From positions 3,162,001 through 3,226,000 of the forward strand of contig NZ_MZMO01000001.1 in NCBI RefSeq assembly GCF_002240565.1: a DNA stretch of 64,000 nucleotides, in the 5' to 3' direction. The stretch comes from Clavibacter michiganensis subsp. insidiosus. GTDB lineage: Bacteria; Actinomycetota; Actinomycetes; Actinomycetales; Microbacteriaceae. Positions 1 to 10,144 of this stretch are shown piece after piece (the first letter of the stretch is position 1; every line of letters starts with the position of its first letter). A program made the position numbers and the translations under genes. The notes beneath the pieces are model-generated. The model made no database searches and had not been told where the DNA came from. It saw only the letters and a program-made list of their open reading frames with translations.

Positions 1-2
1 CC

Positions 3-3000
3 GTCGCCACCATCCGGTCCCTCGCGCGCGTCGCGCCCGTCGGCCCGGACGACCGCGCCATCGCGCTCTCCGCGCTCGACTTCGACCTCTCCGTCTACGA
101 CCTGTTCGCGGTGCTCTCGGTGGGCGGCGCGGTCGTCGTGCCCGCCGAGCACGAGCGCCGCGACGCCGACCGCTGGCGGGATCTCGTGCGCGCGCACGGC
201 GTCACGGTCTGGAACACCGTGCCCGCGCTGCTCGACATGCTGCTCGCCGCGACCGGCGACGGATCCCTGCCGCTCCGGCTCGTGCTGCTCGGCGGCGACG
301 TGGTCGGGGCGGATCTGCCGGGGCGCCTCTCCGCCTGCGCGCCCGCCGCCCGGCTGCTCGCCCTCGGCGGGATGACGGAGGCGACCATCCACTCCACCGT
401 GCACGAGGCGGCTGCGGGCTCCCCCGCGGATCCGGCGTCGTCCGCGCGCGGCCTCCCCTGGGGCGCCCCTCTGCCCGGCGTGCGCCTCCGGGTCGTCGAC
501 GAGCGCGGCCGCGACCGCCCCGACGGCGTGCCCGGCGAGCTGCTCGTGGGCGGGCACGCGCTGGCCCGCGGCTACCGCGGCGAGGCCGACCTCACCGCCG
601 CACGCTTCCCGGTGCGGGACGGCGAGCGCTGGTACCGGTCGGGCGACCGCGCCCGGTACCGCCGCGACGACGCGGGGCGGCCGGTGCTCGAGTTCCTCGG
701 GCGCGCGGACCACCAGCTGAAGATCCGGGGGCACCGCGTGGAACCCGGGGAGGTCGAGGCCGCGCTGGCCTCCTTCCCGGGCGTGCAGCGCGCGGTCGTC
801 GTCGCCGTCGCGGGCGCGCTCGCCGCGATGGTGGTGCCCGAGGAGGGCGCGGTCGTCGCGCCCGACGACGTCGCGGCCCATGCGGGCGCGCTGCTGCCGC
901 CGTCCATGGCGTGCGCGCGCGTGGTCGTGCGGGCCGAGCTGCCGCTCACCGCCAACGGGAAGGTCGACCGGGCCAGGATCCGCGCGGAGCTCGCCGAGCG
1001 CCCCGCCCCCGCCCCGCGACCGGACGACGACGCCCCGCTGTCGCCCGAGGAGCGGCTCGTCGAGCGCGTCTGGAGCGGTCTGCTCGGCACCCCGTGCGGT
1101 CGCGGGCGCTCCTTCTTCGCCGCGGGCGGCGACTCCCTCCAGGCCACCCGCAGCATCGCCGCCCTGCGCGCCGCGGGCGCCGCCGACGCGAGCGTGGCCG
1201 CGCTGTTCCGGCACCCGGTGCTGGCCGACTTCGCGGCGACGCTGCACCTCACGACCCCGGAGCCGGCGGCCGCGCGCGCCCGCATCGTGCCGGACCCCGA
1301 GCACCGCCACGACCCGTTCCCGCTCACCGACGTGCAGCGCGCGTACGCGGTCGGCCGCGACCCCCGCATCCCGCTCGGCGGCGTCGGCACGTACCACCAC
1401 ACCGAGTTCGACGGCCAGGGGCAGGACCTCGACCTGCTCGCCGCCGCGTTCGACGAGCTCGTGCGCCGGCACCCGACGCTGCGCACCGTGATCGACACCG
1501 ACGGCACCCAGCGCGTGCTCGAGGAGGTGCCGCCCGTGCGCGTGGACGCGCGCGAGGTGCCAGCCGACGCGGATCCGGACGCGGTAGCCCGGGAGCTCGC
1601 CGCGTTCCGCGAGCGCACCTCGCACCGGTGCCACGACCTCGCCGTCTGGCCGCTCTTCGACGTCGACGCGCTGCGCTACCCGGACGGCCGGGGCGGGATC
1701 CGCACGCGCATCGCGATCGGCATCGACTACGCCGTCGTCGACGCGCTCTCGATCATGATCCTGTACACCGAGCTCGACCTCCTCGTGCGCGGCCTGCCGC
1801 TCCCGCCCGCCCCCGCCGAGCTGACGTTCCGGGACTGCGTGCTGCAGATCCGGCCAGACCCGGAGCGGCGGCGCGCCGACGAGGAGCACTGGCGCGCGCG
1901 GCTCGCCGACATGCCCGATGCCCCGCGGCTGCCGCTCGCGAACGCCGACCCGGCGCCGCGCTTCGTCCGCCGTGCGCACCGCTTCGACGCCGCGTGGTGG
2001 ACCGCCTTCCGCGACCGCTGCCGGGCGGCCGGGCTGACGCCCACGAGCATGCTGGCCACCGCGTACGGCCACGTGCTCTCCCGCTGGACGGGGCAGCGCG
2101 ACCTCACCATGACGCTGACCCTCTTCGACCGGCGCGACGTCCATCCCGACATGCCGCGTCTCGTCGGCGACTTCACCGCCCTGACCCTGCTCGACCACCG
2201 CGCCGCGGGCTCGGCGGCGGAGGCGGCGCGCGGGCTGCAGGAGCGCCTCGCCGCCGACCTCGACCACCGCGAGGCGCCCGCGTCGTGGATCCTGCGGGAG
2301 CGCGCGCGCCTCGCGGGCACGGCCGTGGCGCCGGTGCCCGTGGTGTTCACGAGCGCGATCGGCGTCGGCGACGGCGTCTCGGCCGACGTGCCGGGGGCGT
2401 TCGGCGAGCGGATCCACGGCGTGTCCCAGTCCCCCCAGGTGCTCCTCGACGTCCAGGTGCTGGAGGACCACGGCGGGCTGCGGGTCGACGCGGACGCGCG
2501 CGACGACGCGTTCCCGCCGGGCCTCGTCGACGCCCTCGTCGCCGCGTACGCGGCCACGCTCGAGCACCTCGCCGCGGCCGACTGGGACGCTCCGCTCCCC
2601 GTGGATCCCCCGGCCGACCAGGCGCGCGCCCGCGCCACGGCGACCGCGACGCCCGCGGCTCCCCGACCGGGCCGCCTCCTGCACGACGCCGTGCACGAGG
2701 CCGCGCTCCGGGCGCCCGACGCGCCCGCGCTCATCACGGGCACGGGCGCGTCGACGCGCGTCGTGACGCACGGCCAGCTCGCCGACCGCGCCATGCGGAT
2801 CGCCGGCGCGCTCCACAGGCGCGGCATCGGGCCGGGCGACCTCGTCGGCATCACGCTGCCGCGCGGCGCGGACCAGGCGGCGGCGGTCCTCGGCGTGCTG
2901 AGCGCGGGCGCCGCGTACGCGCCCGTCGGGATCGCGCAGCCTCCCGCGCGGCGGCGGGCCATCCACCGCGCGGCGGGCATCCGGCTGGTGATCGCCGACG

Positions 3001-4589
3001 ACCCGGCCGCGGCGGGCGGCAACGCCCCCGACGCGCCCGCCCTCCTCCGCCCGGCCGAGGCGACCGCAGGGGAGCGGCTCGACGCACCCGTGCGACCGCC
3101 CGTCGAGGCGCTCGCCTACGTCATCCACACCTCCGGCTCCACGGGCGAGCCCAAGGGCGTGGAGATCGCGCACGACGCGGCGTGGTCCACGGTCGACGCG
3201 GTGTCCCGGATGCTCGACCTCGGCGCCGGAGACCGGATCCTCGCCCTCTCCGCGCTCGACTTCGACCTCTCCGTGTTCGACGTGCTCGGCGTGCTGGGCG
3301 CGGGCGGCGCGCTCGTGATCCCCGAGGAGGGCGAGGAGCGCGACGCCCCGCGGTGGCTCGACCTGGTGCACGAGCACGGGGTCACGCTGTGGGACACGGT
3401 GCCGATGCTGCTCGACATGCTCCTCGTCGCGGCCGACGACCGGCCCGGGAGGCTCGGCCCGCTGCGGGCGGCGCTGGTCTCCGGCGACCGCGTGGGCACC
3501 GACCTGCACGGGCGGTTGATCCGCGCGGCCGGCCCGGGTACGCGGCTCGTGGCCCTGGGCGGCGCCACCGAGGCGGCCATCTGGTCGAACGCGTGGGAGG
3601 TGGACGGCCCGCTGGAGGGCTGGGGATCCGCGCCCTACGGCCGGCCGCTGCCCGACCAGGCGTTCCGGGTGCTCGACGCGTGCGGCCGGGACTGCCCCGA
3701 CTGGGTGCCGGGCGAGCTCGTCATCGGCGGCCGCGGCCTCGCCCGCGGCTACCGGGGCGACCCCGCGCGCACGGCGGCCGCGTTCGTCGAGCTCGACGGC
3801 GGCCGCTGGTACCGCACGGGCGACACGGGCAGGTACCGGCCGGGCGGGATCCTCGAGTTCCTCGGCCGGGCGGACCGGCAGGTGAAGCTCGGCGGGCACC
3901 GGATGGAGCTCGGCGAGATCGAGGCCGCGCACGCGGCCGCGCCCGGGGTGCGGCGCGCGATCGCGCTCGTGGTCGACGGGCCGGCGGGACGGCGGCGCCT
4001 GCACGCGGCCGTCGAGCCGGGCGACGGGCACGACGGGGCCGCGGTGCTGGCCGCGGCGACCGCGACGGCCGCCGACCGGCTCCCCGCGTACGCGATGCCG
4101 CACCGGATCCACCTCGTCGACGCGTGGCCGCTCACCGCGAACGGCAAGGTCGACGTCGCGGCGCTCGCCCGCGCGCTCGCGGACGCGGACGCCGGCGCGG
4201 GCCCGACGCGCTCCGACGCCGCGCACGCCCCCGACGACGCCGGCCCCGCCGTGCCCGCGACGGAGACGGAGGCCGCCCTCGCCGAGCTGTGGGCCGGGAT
4301 CCTCGGCGCCCCGCCCGCCCCGGGCGTCGGCTTCTTCGCGGCGGGCGGCGACAGCCTCGCCATGCTCCGGCTCGTGACCGCCGCCCAGCGCCGCTTCGGC
4401 GTCGACGCGGGCGTCCGCCGCTTCCTCGAGGAGCCGACCGTGCGGGCGTACGCCGCCTGCATCGACCGCGTGCGCGCGCCCGCCACCCCGTCCACCCCGT
4501 CCACCCCCGCGTCCGCATCCCCCGCGGACGCACCCGCCCGACCGCCGGCCACGACCGGCGCCGACCTCTTCGAAAGCGGAGACCTGTGA
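3..4589 (+). CDS. NRPS A-PCP-Cy-A-PCP, 5' end outside window
   Basis: Non-ribosomal peptide synthetase subunit. The frame is open from base 3, so the true start lies to the left. Visible domains over 1,528 residues: the second half of an adenylation domain (from FDLSVYD to LTANGKVD), a carrier domain with pantetheine serine about residue 378 (GGDSL), a heterocyclisation domain from about 437 with the DxxxxD motif at 575-580 (DYAVVD), a complete adenylation domain about 890-1385 (TSGSTGEPKG near 1040) and a second carrier domain with serine about 1451. By eye against GrsA, the pocket residues read D-L-Y-N-L-G-L-I-H-K and D-L-F-D-L-S-L-I-W-K, both close to the published cysteine code, so each module should load cysteine and the Cy domain should form a thiazoline. 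The stop overlaps the next start (GTGA). Confidence 0.95.
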   Translation, partial: VATIRSLARVAPVGPDDRAIALSALDFDLSVYDLFAVLSVGGAVVVPAEHERRDADRWRDLVRAHGVTVWNTVPALLDMLLAATGDGSLPLRLVLLGGDVVGADLPGRLSACAPAARLLALGGMTEATIHSTVHEAAAGSPADPASSARGLPWGAPLPGVRLRVVDERGRDRPDGVPGELLVGGHALARGYRGEADLTAARFPVRDGERWYRSGDRARYRRDDAGRPVLEFLGRADHQLKIRGHRVEPGEVEAALASFPGVQRAVVVAVAGALAAMVVPEEGAVVAPDDVAAHAGALLPPSMACARVVVRAELPLTANGKVDRARIRAELAERPAPAPRPDDDAPLSPEERLVERVWSGLLGTPCGRGRSFFAAGGDSLQATRSIAALRAAGAADASVAALFRHPVLADFAATLHLTTPEPAAARARIVPDPEHRHDPFPLTDVQRAYAVGRDPRIPLGGVGTYHHTEFDGQGQDLDLLAAAFDELVRRHPTLRTVIDTDGTQRVLEEVPPVRVDAREVPADADPDAVARELAAFRERTSHRCHDLAVWPLFDVDALRYPDGRGGIRTRIAIGIDYAVVDALSIMILYTELDLLVRGLPLPPAPAELTFRDCVLQIRPDPERRRADEEHWRARLADMPDAPRLPLANADPAPRFVRRAHRFDAAWWTAFRDRCRAAGLTPTSMLATAYGHVLSRWTGQRDLTMTLTLFDRRDVHPDMPRLVGDFTALTLLDHRAAGSAAEAARGLQERLAADLDHREAPASWILRERARLAGTAVAPVPVVFTSAIGVGDGVSADVPGAFGERIHGVSQSPQVLLDVQVLEDHGGLRVDADARDDAFPPGLVDALVAAYAATLEHLAAADWDAPLPVDPPADQARARATATATPAAPRPGRLLHDAVHEAALRAPDAPALITGTGASTRVVTHGQLADRAMRIAGALHRRGIGPGDLVGITLPRGADQAAAVLGVLSAGAAYAPVGIAQPPARRRAIHRAAGIRLVIADDPAAAGGNAPDAPALLRPAEATAGERLDAPVRPPVEALAYVIHTSGSTGEPKGVEIAHDAAWSTVDAVSRMLDLGAGDRILALSALDFDLSVFDVLGVLGAGGALVIPEEGEERDAPRWLDLVHEHGVTLWDTVPMLLDMLLVAADDRPGRLGPLRAALVSGDRVGTDLHGRLIRAAGPGTRLVALGGATEAAIWSNAWEVDGPLEGWGSAPYGRPLPDQAFRVLDACGRDCPDWVPGELVIGGRGLARGYRGDPARTAAAFVELDGGRWYRTGDTGRYRPGGILEFLGRADRQVKLGGHRMELGEIEAAHAAAPGVRRAIALVVDGPAGRRRLHAAVEPGDGHDGAAVLAAATATAADRLPAYAMPHRIHLVDAWPLTANGKVDVAALARALADADAGAGPTRSDAAHAPDDAGPAVPATETEAALAELWAGILGAPPAPGVGFFAAGGDSLAMLRLVTAAQRRFGVDAGVRRFLEEPTVRAYAACIDRVRAPATPSTPSTPASASPADAPARPPATTGADLFESGDL

Positions 4590-7500
4590 ACGCTGAACAG
4601 CTCATCGACGACCTCAACGCCCGCGGCGTCCGGCTCTGGGCGGAGGACGGGCGGATCCGGTTCCGCGGGCCGCGCGGCGTGATCGACGACGACCGGCGCG
4701 AGCTCATCCGCCGGCACCGCGACGAGGTGCTCGCGCTCCTCGGGCGGCAGGACGGGTCGGGGGCGGGCGCCCCGGATCCGGCCGCCGCCGATCCCGCCGC
4801 CGCGCACGCGCCGTTCCCGCTCACCCCCGTGCAGACCGCGTACCTCCTCGGCCGCACCGACGCGTACCCCTACGGCGGCGTGGCCTGCAGCGCCGACCTC
4901 GACCTGTCGTGGCCGGCGTCCACCGACCCCGCGCGCATCGTCGACGCGTGGATCCGCCTGGTCGCGCACCACGGCATGCTGCGCGCCGAGATCCACCCCG
5001 ACGGCTCGCAGCGCGTGCTCGCCGACCCCGGCCCTGTCGAGGTGACGGTCGACGACCTCAGGGGCCTCGGCCCCGCGTCGCTCGGGCACCGCCTCGACGC
5101 CGTGCGCGCGGACCTCGCGCAGGGCACGGGCCGCGATCCGGGCTGGCCGCGGGTGCGCGCCGTCGTGACCCGCGCCGACGACGCCGTGCGCCTGCACCTG
5201 GCGGTCGACCTGCTCGTGCTCGACCACGCGAGCCTCCAGCTCGTGCTCGACCAGCTGCGCGCGCTCGTCGCGGATCCCGCCGCCGCCCTGCCCGGCACCG
5301 ACGACGGGCAGCCCGGCTTCCGCGACTGCGTGCTGGCCCGGCGCGCCCTCACGGCGTCGGCCGCGTACGAGCGCGACCGCTCCTACTGGTGGCGGCGCCT
5401 CGACGACCTGCCGCCCGCGCCGGAGCTGCCGCTCGCGGACCACGATCCGATGGCCGCGCCCGCGCGGTTCCGCCGGCTCTCCGCCGTGCTCGACCCCGCC
5501 GCCGCCGCGCGCCTCGACCGCGCCGCCGCCGACGCCGGCGTGACCCCCACGAGCGCCCTGCTCGCCGCCTACGCCGAGACCGTGGGCCGCTGGAGCCGCA
5601 GCCCGCGCTTCCTCCTCAACGTGCCCGTCTCGGATCGCCGCGGCCTGCCCGACGGCGCCGCGCACGTGGTGGGCGACTTCACGTCCGTGGAGCTGCTCGA
5701 GGTCGACCTCACCGCGGACGTGCCCGCCGTGGAGCGGATGCGCGCCCTCTCCGCCCGCCTGCTCGAGGACCTCGCCCACCCGCTCTGCGGCGGCACCGAG
5801 CTCCTCGCCGAGCTCACCCGGCGGCGCGGCGGCGACGCGCGCGACGTGGCGCTCGCCCCCGTGGTCTTCACGAGCGCGCTCGCCGGGGACGCGGCGGGCG
5901 CGCCCACGGGCGACGGCGGGCGGATCACCGCGGCCGTCACGCGCACGCCGCAGGTGTGGATCGACTGCCAGGCCCTCCGAGTGCCCGACGGGCTGCAGCT
6001 CAGCTGGGACGTCCGGGAGGGCGTGCTCGCCGACGGCGTGGCCGACGCCGCGTTCGGCGCCTTCATCCGGGCCGTGCGCGCCCTCGCCGACGACCCGGCC
6101 GCCTGGCAGCTGCCGTGCGCCGTCGACCTGCCCGACGACCAGCGCGAGCGGCGGATCCGGGTGGGCGACACCGGGGATCCGGTCGCGCCCGCGCTCGTGC
6201 ACGAGCCGCTCCTCGCGGCGGCGGCCGCACCCGACGCGCCCGCCGTCATCGCCCCCGACCGCACGCTGAGCCACGACGAGCTCGTGCGGCGCGCGGCCGC
6301 CGTGGCCGCGCGACTCCGCTCCACCGGGCACCGCCCGGGCGACCGGGTGGCGATCGTCGCGGCGCGCGGCTGGGAGCAGGTCGTCGCCGTCGTCGGCGTG
6401 CTCCTCGCGGGCGGCGCGTACGTGCCGGTGGACGTGGCCCAGCCGCGGATCCGCCGCGACACCGTGCTGGCGGACGCCGGGATCCGCCAGGTGCTCACGC
6501 AGGAGGCCCTCGTCGGCGCCCCCGCGGACTGGCCCACGGGCGTCGAGCGGATCGCGGTCGACGCGCTCGAGCCGGCCGCCGCCCGTCCGGCCCCCGGCGC
6601 CGGGCGCGACGGCGTGGATCCGGCCCACCCCGCCTACGTCATCTACACGTCCGGGTCCACCGGCACCCCCAAGGGCGCGATCCTCTCCCACCACGCCGCG
6701 CACAACACGCTCGTCGACATCCGCGAGCGCTTCGGCGTCGGCCCCGACGACCGCGTGCTCGCGCTCGCGGGCCTCGGATTCGACCTGTCGGTCTTCGACG
6801 TGCTCGGCGTGCTCGGCGCGGGCGGCGCGATGGTCTTGCCGGACCCGCGGCGGCGCGACGACCCCTCGCACTGGGCCGCGCTCATCGCCCGCCACCGCGT
6901 CACGCTCTGGAACTCCGTGCCCGCGCAGGCGCGCATGCTGCAGGACTACCGCGACGCGGTGGCCGCGACCGGCGGCGCGGCGGACGGCGACGGCCCCAGC
7001 ACGCTGCGGCTCGCGCTCCTCTCGGGCGACTGGATCCCCGTGACCCTCCCCGACGCGATGCGCGCCGGCCACCCCGAGCTCACCATGGTGAGCCTCGGCG
7101 GCGCGACCGAGGCCGCCATCTGGTCGGTGCACCACGTGATCGGCGAGGTCGACCGGCTGCGGCCGAGCATCCCGTACGGCACGCCGTTGCGGGGCCAGCG
7201 GCTGGCCGTGGTCGACCACCTCGGGCGGGACCGGCCCGAGGGCGTGCCCGGCGAGATCCTCATCCGCGGCGCCGGCGTCGCGCTCGGGTACCTCGGCGAC
7301 CCGGAGCGCACGCGCGAGCGCTTCCGGGTGGATCCCGCGACCGGCGACCGCGAGTACCGCACGGGCGACATCGGCCGGTACCTGCCCGACGGCAGCATCG
7401 AGCTCCTCGGGCGCGAGGACGCGCAGGTGAAGATCCGCGGGTACCGCATCGAGCTGGCGGAGATCCAGGCCGCGGTGCTCGCCCACCCGGGCGTCGCCGA

Positions 7501-10144
7501 CTGCGCGGTGCAGGTGGCCGAGGGGACCGCGGGCCGGCACCTCGTCGGGCTGGTCCAGCCCGAGCGGATCACGCCGGCGGATGCGGATCCGGCCGCCGGC
7601 GACGCCGCGCGCGCCGCCCTCGCCGCGGCCGCCGCCGACGTCGACACCGACGCCCTCGGCGCGTTCCTCGCCCAGTTCGACGAGCACGCGCTCCGCGTGA
7701 TCGAGCGCACGCTCGCGGCGGCGGGCGCGCTCGTCGACGACGCCGTGCCCGTCAGCGCCGACGAGGTCGCCGACCTCCTCCGCGCCAGCGACGCGCACCG
7801 GGTCGTCGTGCGCCGCTGGCTGCGCGCGCTGGAGCGTCGCGGGCGCATCGCGCGCGACGCCGACGGGCGCCTCCGGGGCGCGCTCTCCGCGAATCCTGCG
7901 CGGGTCGCGCGCGCCTGGGCCCGGGTGGAGGAGGCCGAGCGGGAGATCCGCTGGAGCGCCGAGCTGCTCCGCCACGTGCAGTCGTCGAGCCTCGCGCTCG
8001 CGGACCTCGTGAGCGGCGACCTCGACATCGCGGAGCTGCTCTACCCGGGCGCCCCGAGCGACGCGATCGGCGCGGCCTACCGCGACAACCTCGGCGTGCG
8101 CCTGCTCACGGCCGCGCTCACGGCCGCGGTCGTGGCCCTCTCAGACCAGCACGAGGCCCGCGGGCACGGCGCGGACGAGCCGCTCCGGATCCTCGAGGTG
8201 CGCGGCGGCGTGGGCGGCGCGGCCGACCAGCTCATCCCCGCGCTCGCGGGCCGGGCCGTGGAGTACACGTTCACCGACCCGTCGATGTTCCACGTCGGCG
8301 AGGCGCGCGAGCGCCACCCCGACCGGCCCGGCGTGCGCTTCCAGGCCTTCGACCCGGCCCTCGACCCGCTGCCGCAGGGCCAGCGCCCGAGCTCCTACGA
8401 CGTCGTGATCTGCTCCAACGGCCTGCACGGCGTGCCCGACGTGCCGGCCGCCCTCCGGCGCCTGCGGGGGCTCCTCGCCCCGCACGGCCACCTCGCCGTG
8501 ATCGAGAGCACGCGCGAGGACAACCCGCCGCTCATGATCGCCACCGACTTCATGGAGGTGCGCGCCGGCGGACCCGCGGACGCCCGGCTCGCCGACGACG
8601 CGCTGCTCTTCGAGGCCCCCGAGTGGCGGGCGATGCTCGACGACCTCGGCGCCCGCGGGATCCAGCAGGTGCCGGCCGACGAGGATCCGCTCTCCGGCCT
8701 CGGCCAGCACCTCCTGCTCGCGGAGGTGAAGGCCGACCGCGCGCCGCTCCGGGCCGCGTCGCTCCGCCGCCACACCGCCGACCGCCTGCCGGACTACATG
8801 GTGCCGCGCCGCTGGCAGGTGCTCGACGCGCTGCCGGTCACCGCGAACGGCAAGGTCGACCGGGCCGCGCTCGCCCGGCTCGCGGAGGACCGGGCGCCCC
8901 AGGCGACGGTCGCCGCGGGATCCGACGCGCCCCGCGACGACGTCGAGCGCCGGCTCCAGGAGCTGTGGGCGGAGCTGCTGGGCCGCCCCGGGATCGGCCG
9001 CGACGACGACTTCTTCGCGCTCGGCGGCGACTCGCTCCTCGTGGCGCGCCTCGTGGGCCGGATGCGCGAGCAGCTCCCCGAGGTGGTCGACCTCGAGTGG
9101 GACGTCGTGCTCCGCCACATGCTGCGCCGACCCACGATCGCCGGGCTCGCCGGCTACGTGCGCCAGGCCGGGCAGGGCGCCGCGGGCGAGCGGGACGCAC
9201 CCGCGACGCCGGCCGTGAGCCTGCTCTCCGGATCCGGCCGGGGCCCGGCCACCGTGCTCGTCCACGCCGGGATCGGCACGATCATGCCGTACCGCGCGCT
9301 CATGACCGAGATCCGCCGGAGGTCCCGCGGCACCGGCTCGCTGTACGGCGTGGAGGTCCCCGACCTCGACGCCTTCCTCGACGCCGACCCGCACGGGCTC
9401 ATCGACCGGATCGCCGCGGAGTACGCCCGCGAGCTCCTCGCGACCGGGATCCGCGCCTTCCACGTCGTCGGCTACTGCCTCGGCGGCCTGGTCGCCACCG
9501 AGGTGGCGCGCGCGCTCACCGAGGCGGGCGCCGACGTCGCGTCGTTCACCGCCATCAGCAGCCACAGCCCCGCGTTCCGGCTCGACGACGAGATGGTGTC
9601 CGAGTACTCGTTCGCGATGATGATCGGCATCGACCCCGTCGACCTCGGCTTCCCCGCCGACCCGTGGCGCATCGCCGCGGCGGGCGCGCGCATCCTCGAG
9701 AGGACCCCCGGGGTCATGCCCGCGGACGGCTACGCGTCGCTCGACGGCGAGTTCGCCGACATCGGCCAGGCGTTCCTCGACCTGTCGCGCATCCCGCGCC
9801 GGGCCCGCATCGCCCGCATGTGCGAGGTCGTGCCGCCGGCGTCCGGCAGCTACAGCCCGGAGCAGATGACGCGCTTCTTCCGCACCTTCCGGCAGAGCGT
9901 CTTCGCGATCACGCGCTACCGGCCGGATCCGTACGCGGGCGACATCACGTTCCTCCGCCACAGCGGCGCGTACCCGTTCCCGGGCAGCAGGGAGGCGGTC
10001 ACCGACTACTGGGAGGAGCTCGCGCTCGGCGAGCTCGACATCGTCGACATCCCGGGCGACCACTACGACTGCCTGTCGGTGGAGCACGCGCCCCGCGTGC
10101 TGTCGATCCTCACGCGCGTCACGGGCGGGGCGGTGATCGCGTGA
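4586..10144 (+). CDS. NRPS TubC-Cy-A(MT-like)-PCP-TE, terminal subunit
   Basis: Terminal NRPS subunit of 1,852 residues, starting at a GTG that overlaps the upstream stop. Domains in order: a TubC-type N-terminal docking domain (about 1-55); a heterocyclisation domain from about 74 with DxxxxD at 208-213 (DLLVLD); an adenylation domain from about 540 (TSGSTGTPKG near 688) with pocket residues D-L-F-N-L-S-L-I-W-K, one change from the cysteine code; a methyltransferase-like insertion between motifs A8 and A10 (about 1015-1370), as in PchE and HMWP2; LTVTANGKVD-type A10 near 1418; a carrier serine about 1483; and a thioesterase from about 1553. The SAM loop of the insertion reads EVRGGVGG rather than EVGAGTGG, so it may be an epimerase-type relic. 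The thioesterase elbow is GYCLG with cysteine 1631 where serine is usual. It should add, cyclise and release the last cysteine. Confidence 0.95.
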   Translation: MNAEQLIDDLNARGVRLWAEDGRIRFRGPRGVIDDDRRELIRRHRDEVLALLGRQDGSGAGAPDPAAADPAAAHAPFPLTPVQTAYLLGRTDAYPYGGVACSADLDLSWPASTDPARIVDAWIRLVAHHGMLRAEIHPDGSQRVLADPGPVEVTVDDLRGLGPASLGHRLDAVRADLAQGTGRDPGWPRVRAVVTRADDAVRLHLAVDLLVLDHASLQLVLDQLRALVADPAAALPGTDDGQPGFRDCVLARRALTASAAYERDRSYWWRRLDDLPPAPELPLADHDPMAAPARFRRLSAVLDPAAAARLDRAAADAGVTPTSALLAAYAETVGRWSRSPRFLLNVPVSDRRGLPDGAAHVVGDFTSVELLEVDLTADVPAVERMRALSARLLEDLAHPLCGGTELLAELTRRRGGDARDVALAPVVFTSALAGDAAGAPTGDGGRITAAVTRTPQVWIDCQALRVPDGLQLSWDVREGVLADGVADAAFGAFIRAVRALADDPAAWQLPCAVDLPDDQRERRIRVGDTGDPVAPALVHEPLLAAAAAPDAPAVIAPDRTLSHDELVRRAAAVAARLRSTGHRPGDRVAIVAARGWEQVVAVVGVLLAGGAYVPVDVAQPRIRRDTVLADAGIRQVLTQEALVGAPADWPTGVERIAVDALEPAAARPAPGAGRDGVDPAHPAYVIYTSGSTGTPKGAILSHHAAHNTLVDIRERFGVGPDDRVLALAGLGFDLSVFDVLGVLGAGGAMVLPDPRRRDDPSHWAALIARHRVTLWNSVPAQARMLQDYRDAVAATGGAADGDGPSTLRLALLSGDWIPVTLPDAMRAGHPELTMVSLGGATEAAIWSVHHVIGEVDRLRPSIPYGTPLRGQRLAVVDHLGRDRPEGVPGEILIRGAGVALGYLGDPERTRERFRVDPATGDREYRTGDIGRYLPDGSIELLGREDAQVKIRGYRIELAEIQAAVLAHPGVADCAVQVAEGTAGRHLVGLVQPERITPADADPAAGDAARAALAAAAADVDTDALGAFLAQFDEHALRVIERTLAAAGALVDDAVPVSADEVADLLRASDAHRVVVRRWLRALERRGRIARDADGRLRGALSANPARVARAWARVEEAEREIRWSAELLRHVQSSSLALADLVSGDLDIAELLYPGAPSDAIGAAYRDNLGVRLLTAALTAAVVALSDQHEARGHGADEPLRILEVRGGVGGAADQLIPALAGRAVEYTFTDPSMFHVGEARERHPDRPGVRFQAFDPALDPLPQGQRPSSYDVVICSNGLHGVPDVPAALRRLRGLLAPHGHLAVIESTREDNPPLMIATDFMEVRAGGPADARLADDALLFEAPEWRAMLDDLGARGIQQVPADEDPLSGLGQHLLLAEVKADRAPLRAASLRRHTADRLPDYMVPRRWQVLDALPVTANGKVDRAALARLAEDRAPQATVAAGSDAPRDDVERRLQELWAELLGRPGIGRDDDFFALGGDSLLVARLVGRMREQLPEVVDLEWDVVLRHMLRRPTIAGLAGYVRQAGQGAAGERDAPATPAVSLLSGSGRGPATVLVHAGIGTIMPYRALMTEIRRRSRGTGSLYGVEVPDLDAFLDADPHGLIDRIAAEYARELLATGIRAFHVVGYCLGGLVATEVARALTEAGADVASFTAISSHSPAFRLDDEMVSEYSFAMMIGIDPVDLGFPADPWRIAAAGARILERTPGVMPADGYASLDGEFADIGQAFLDLSRIPRRARIARMCEVVPPASGSYSPEQMTRFFRTFRQSVFAITRYRPDPYAGDITFLRHSGAYPFPGSREAVTDYWEELALGELDIVDIPGDHYDCLSVEHAPRVLSILTRVTGGAVIA

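Noticed and set aside
3749..7975. A 1,400-codon antisense frame opposite the NRPS genes
   Set aside because: The same GC-frame artefact; the sense strand has complete NRPS motifs.
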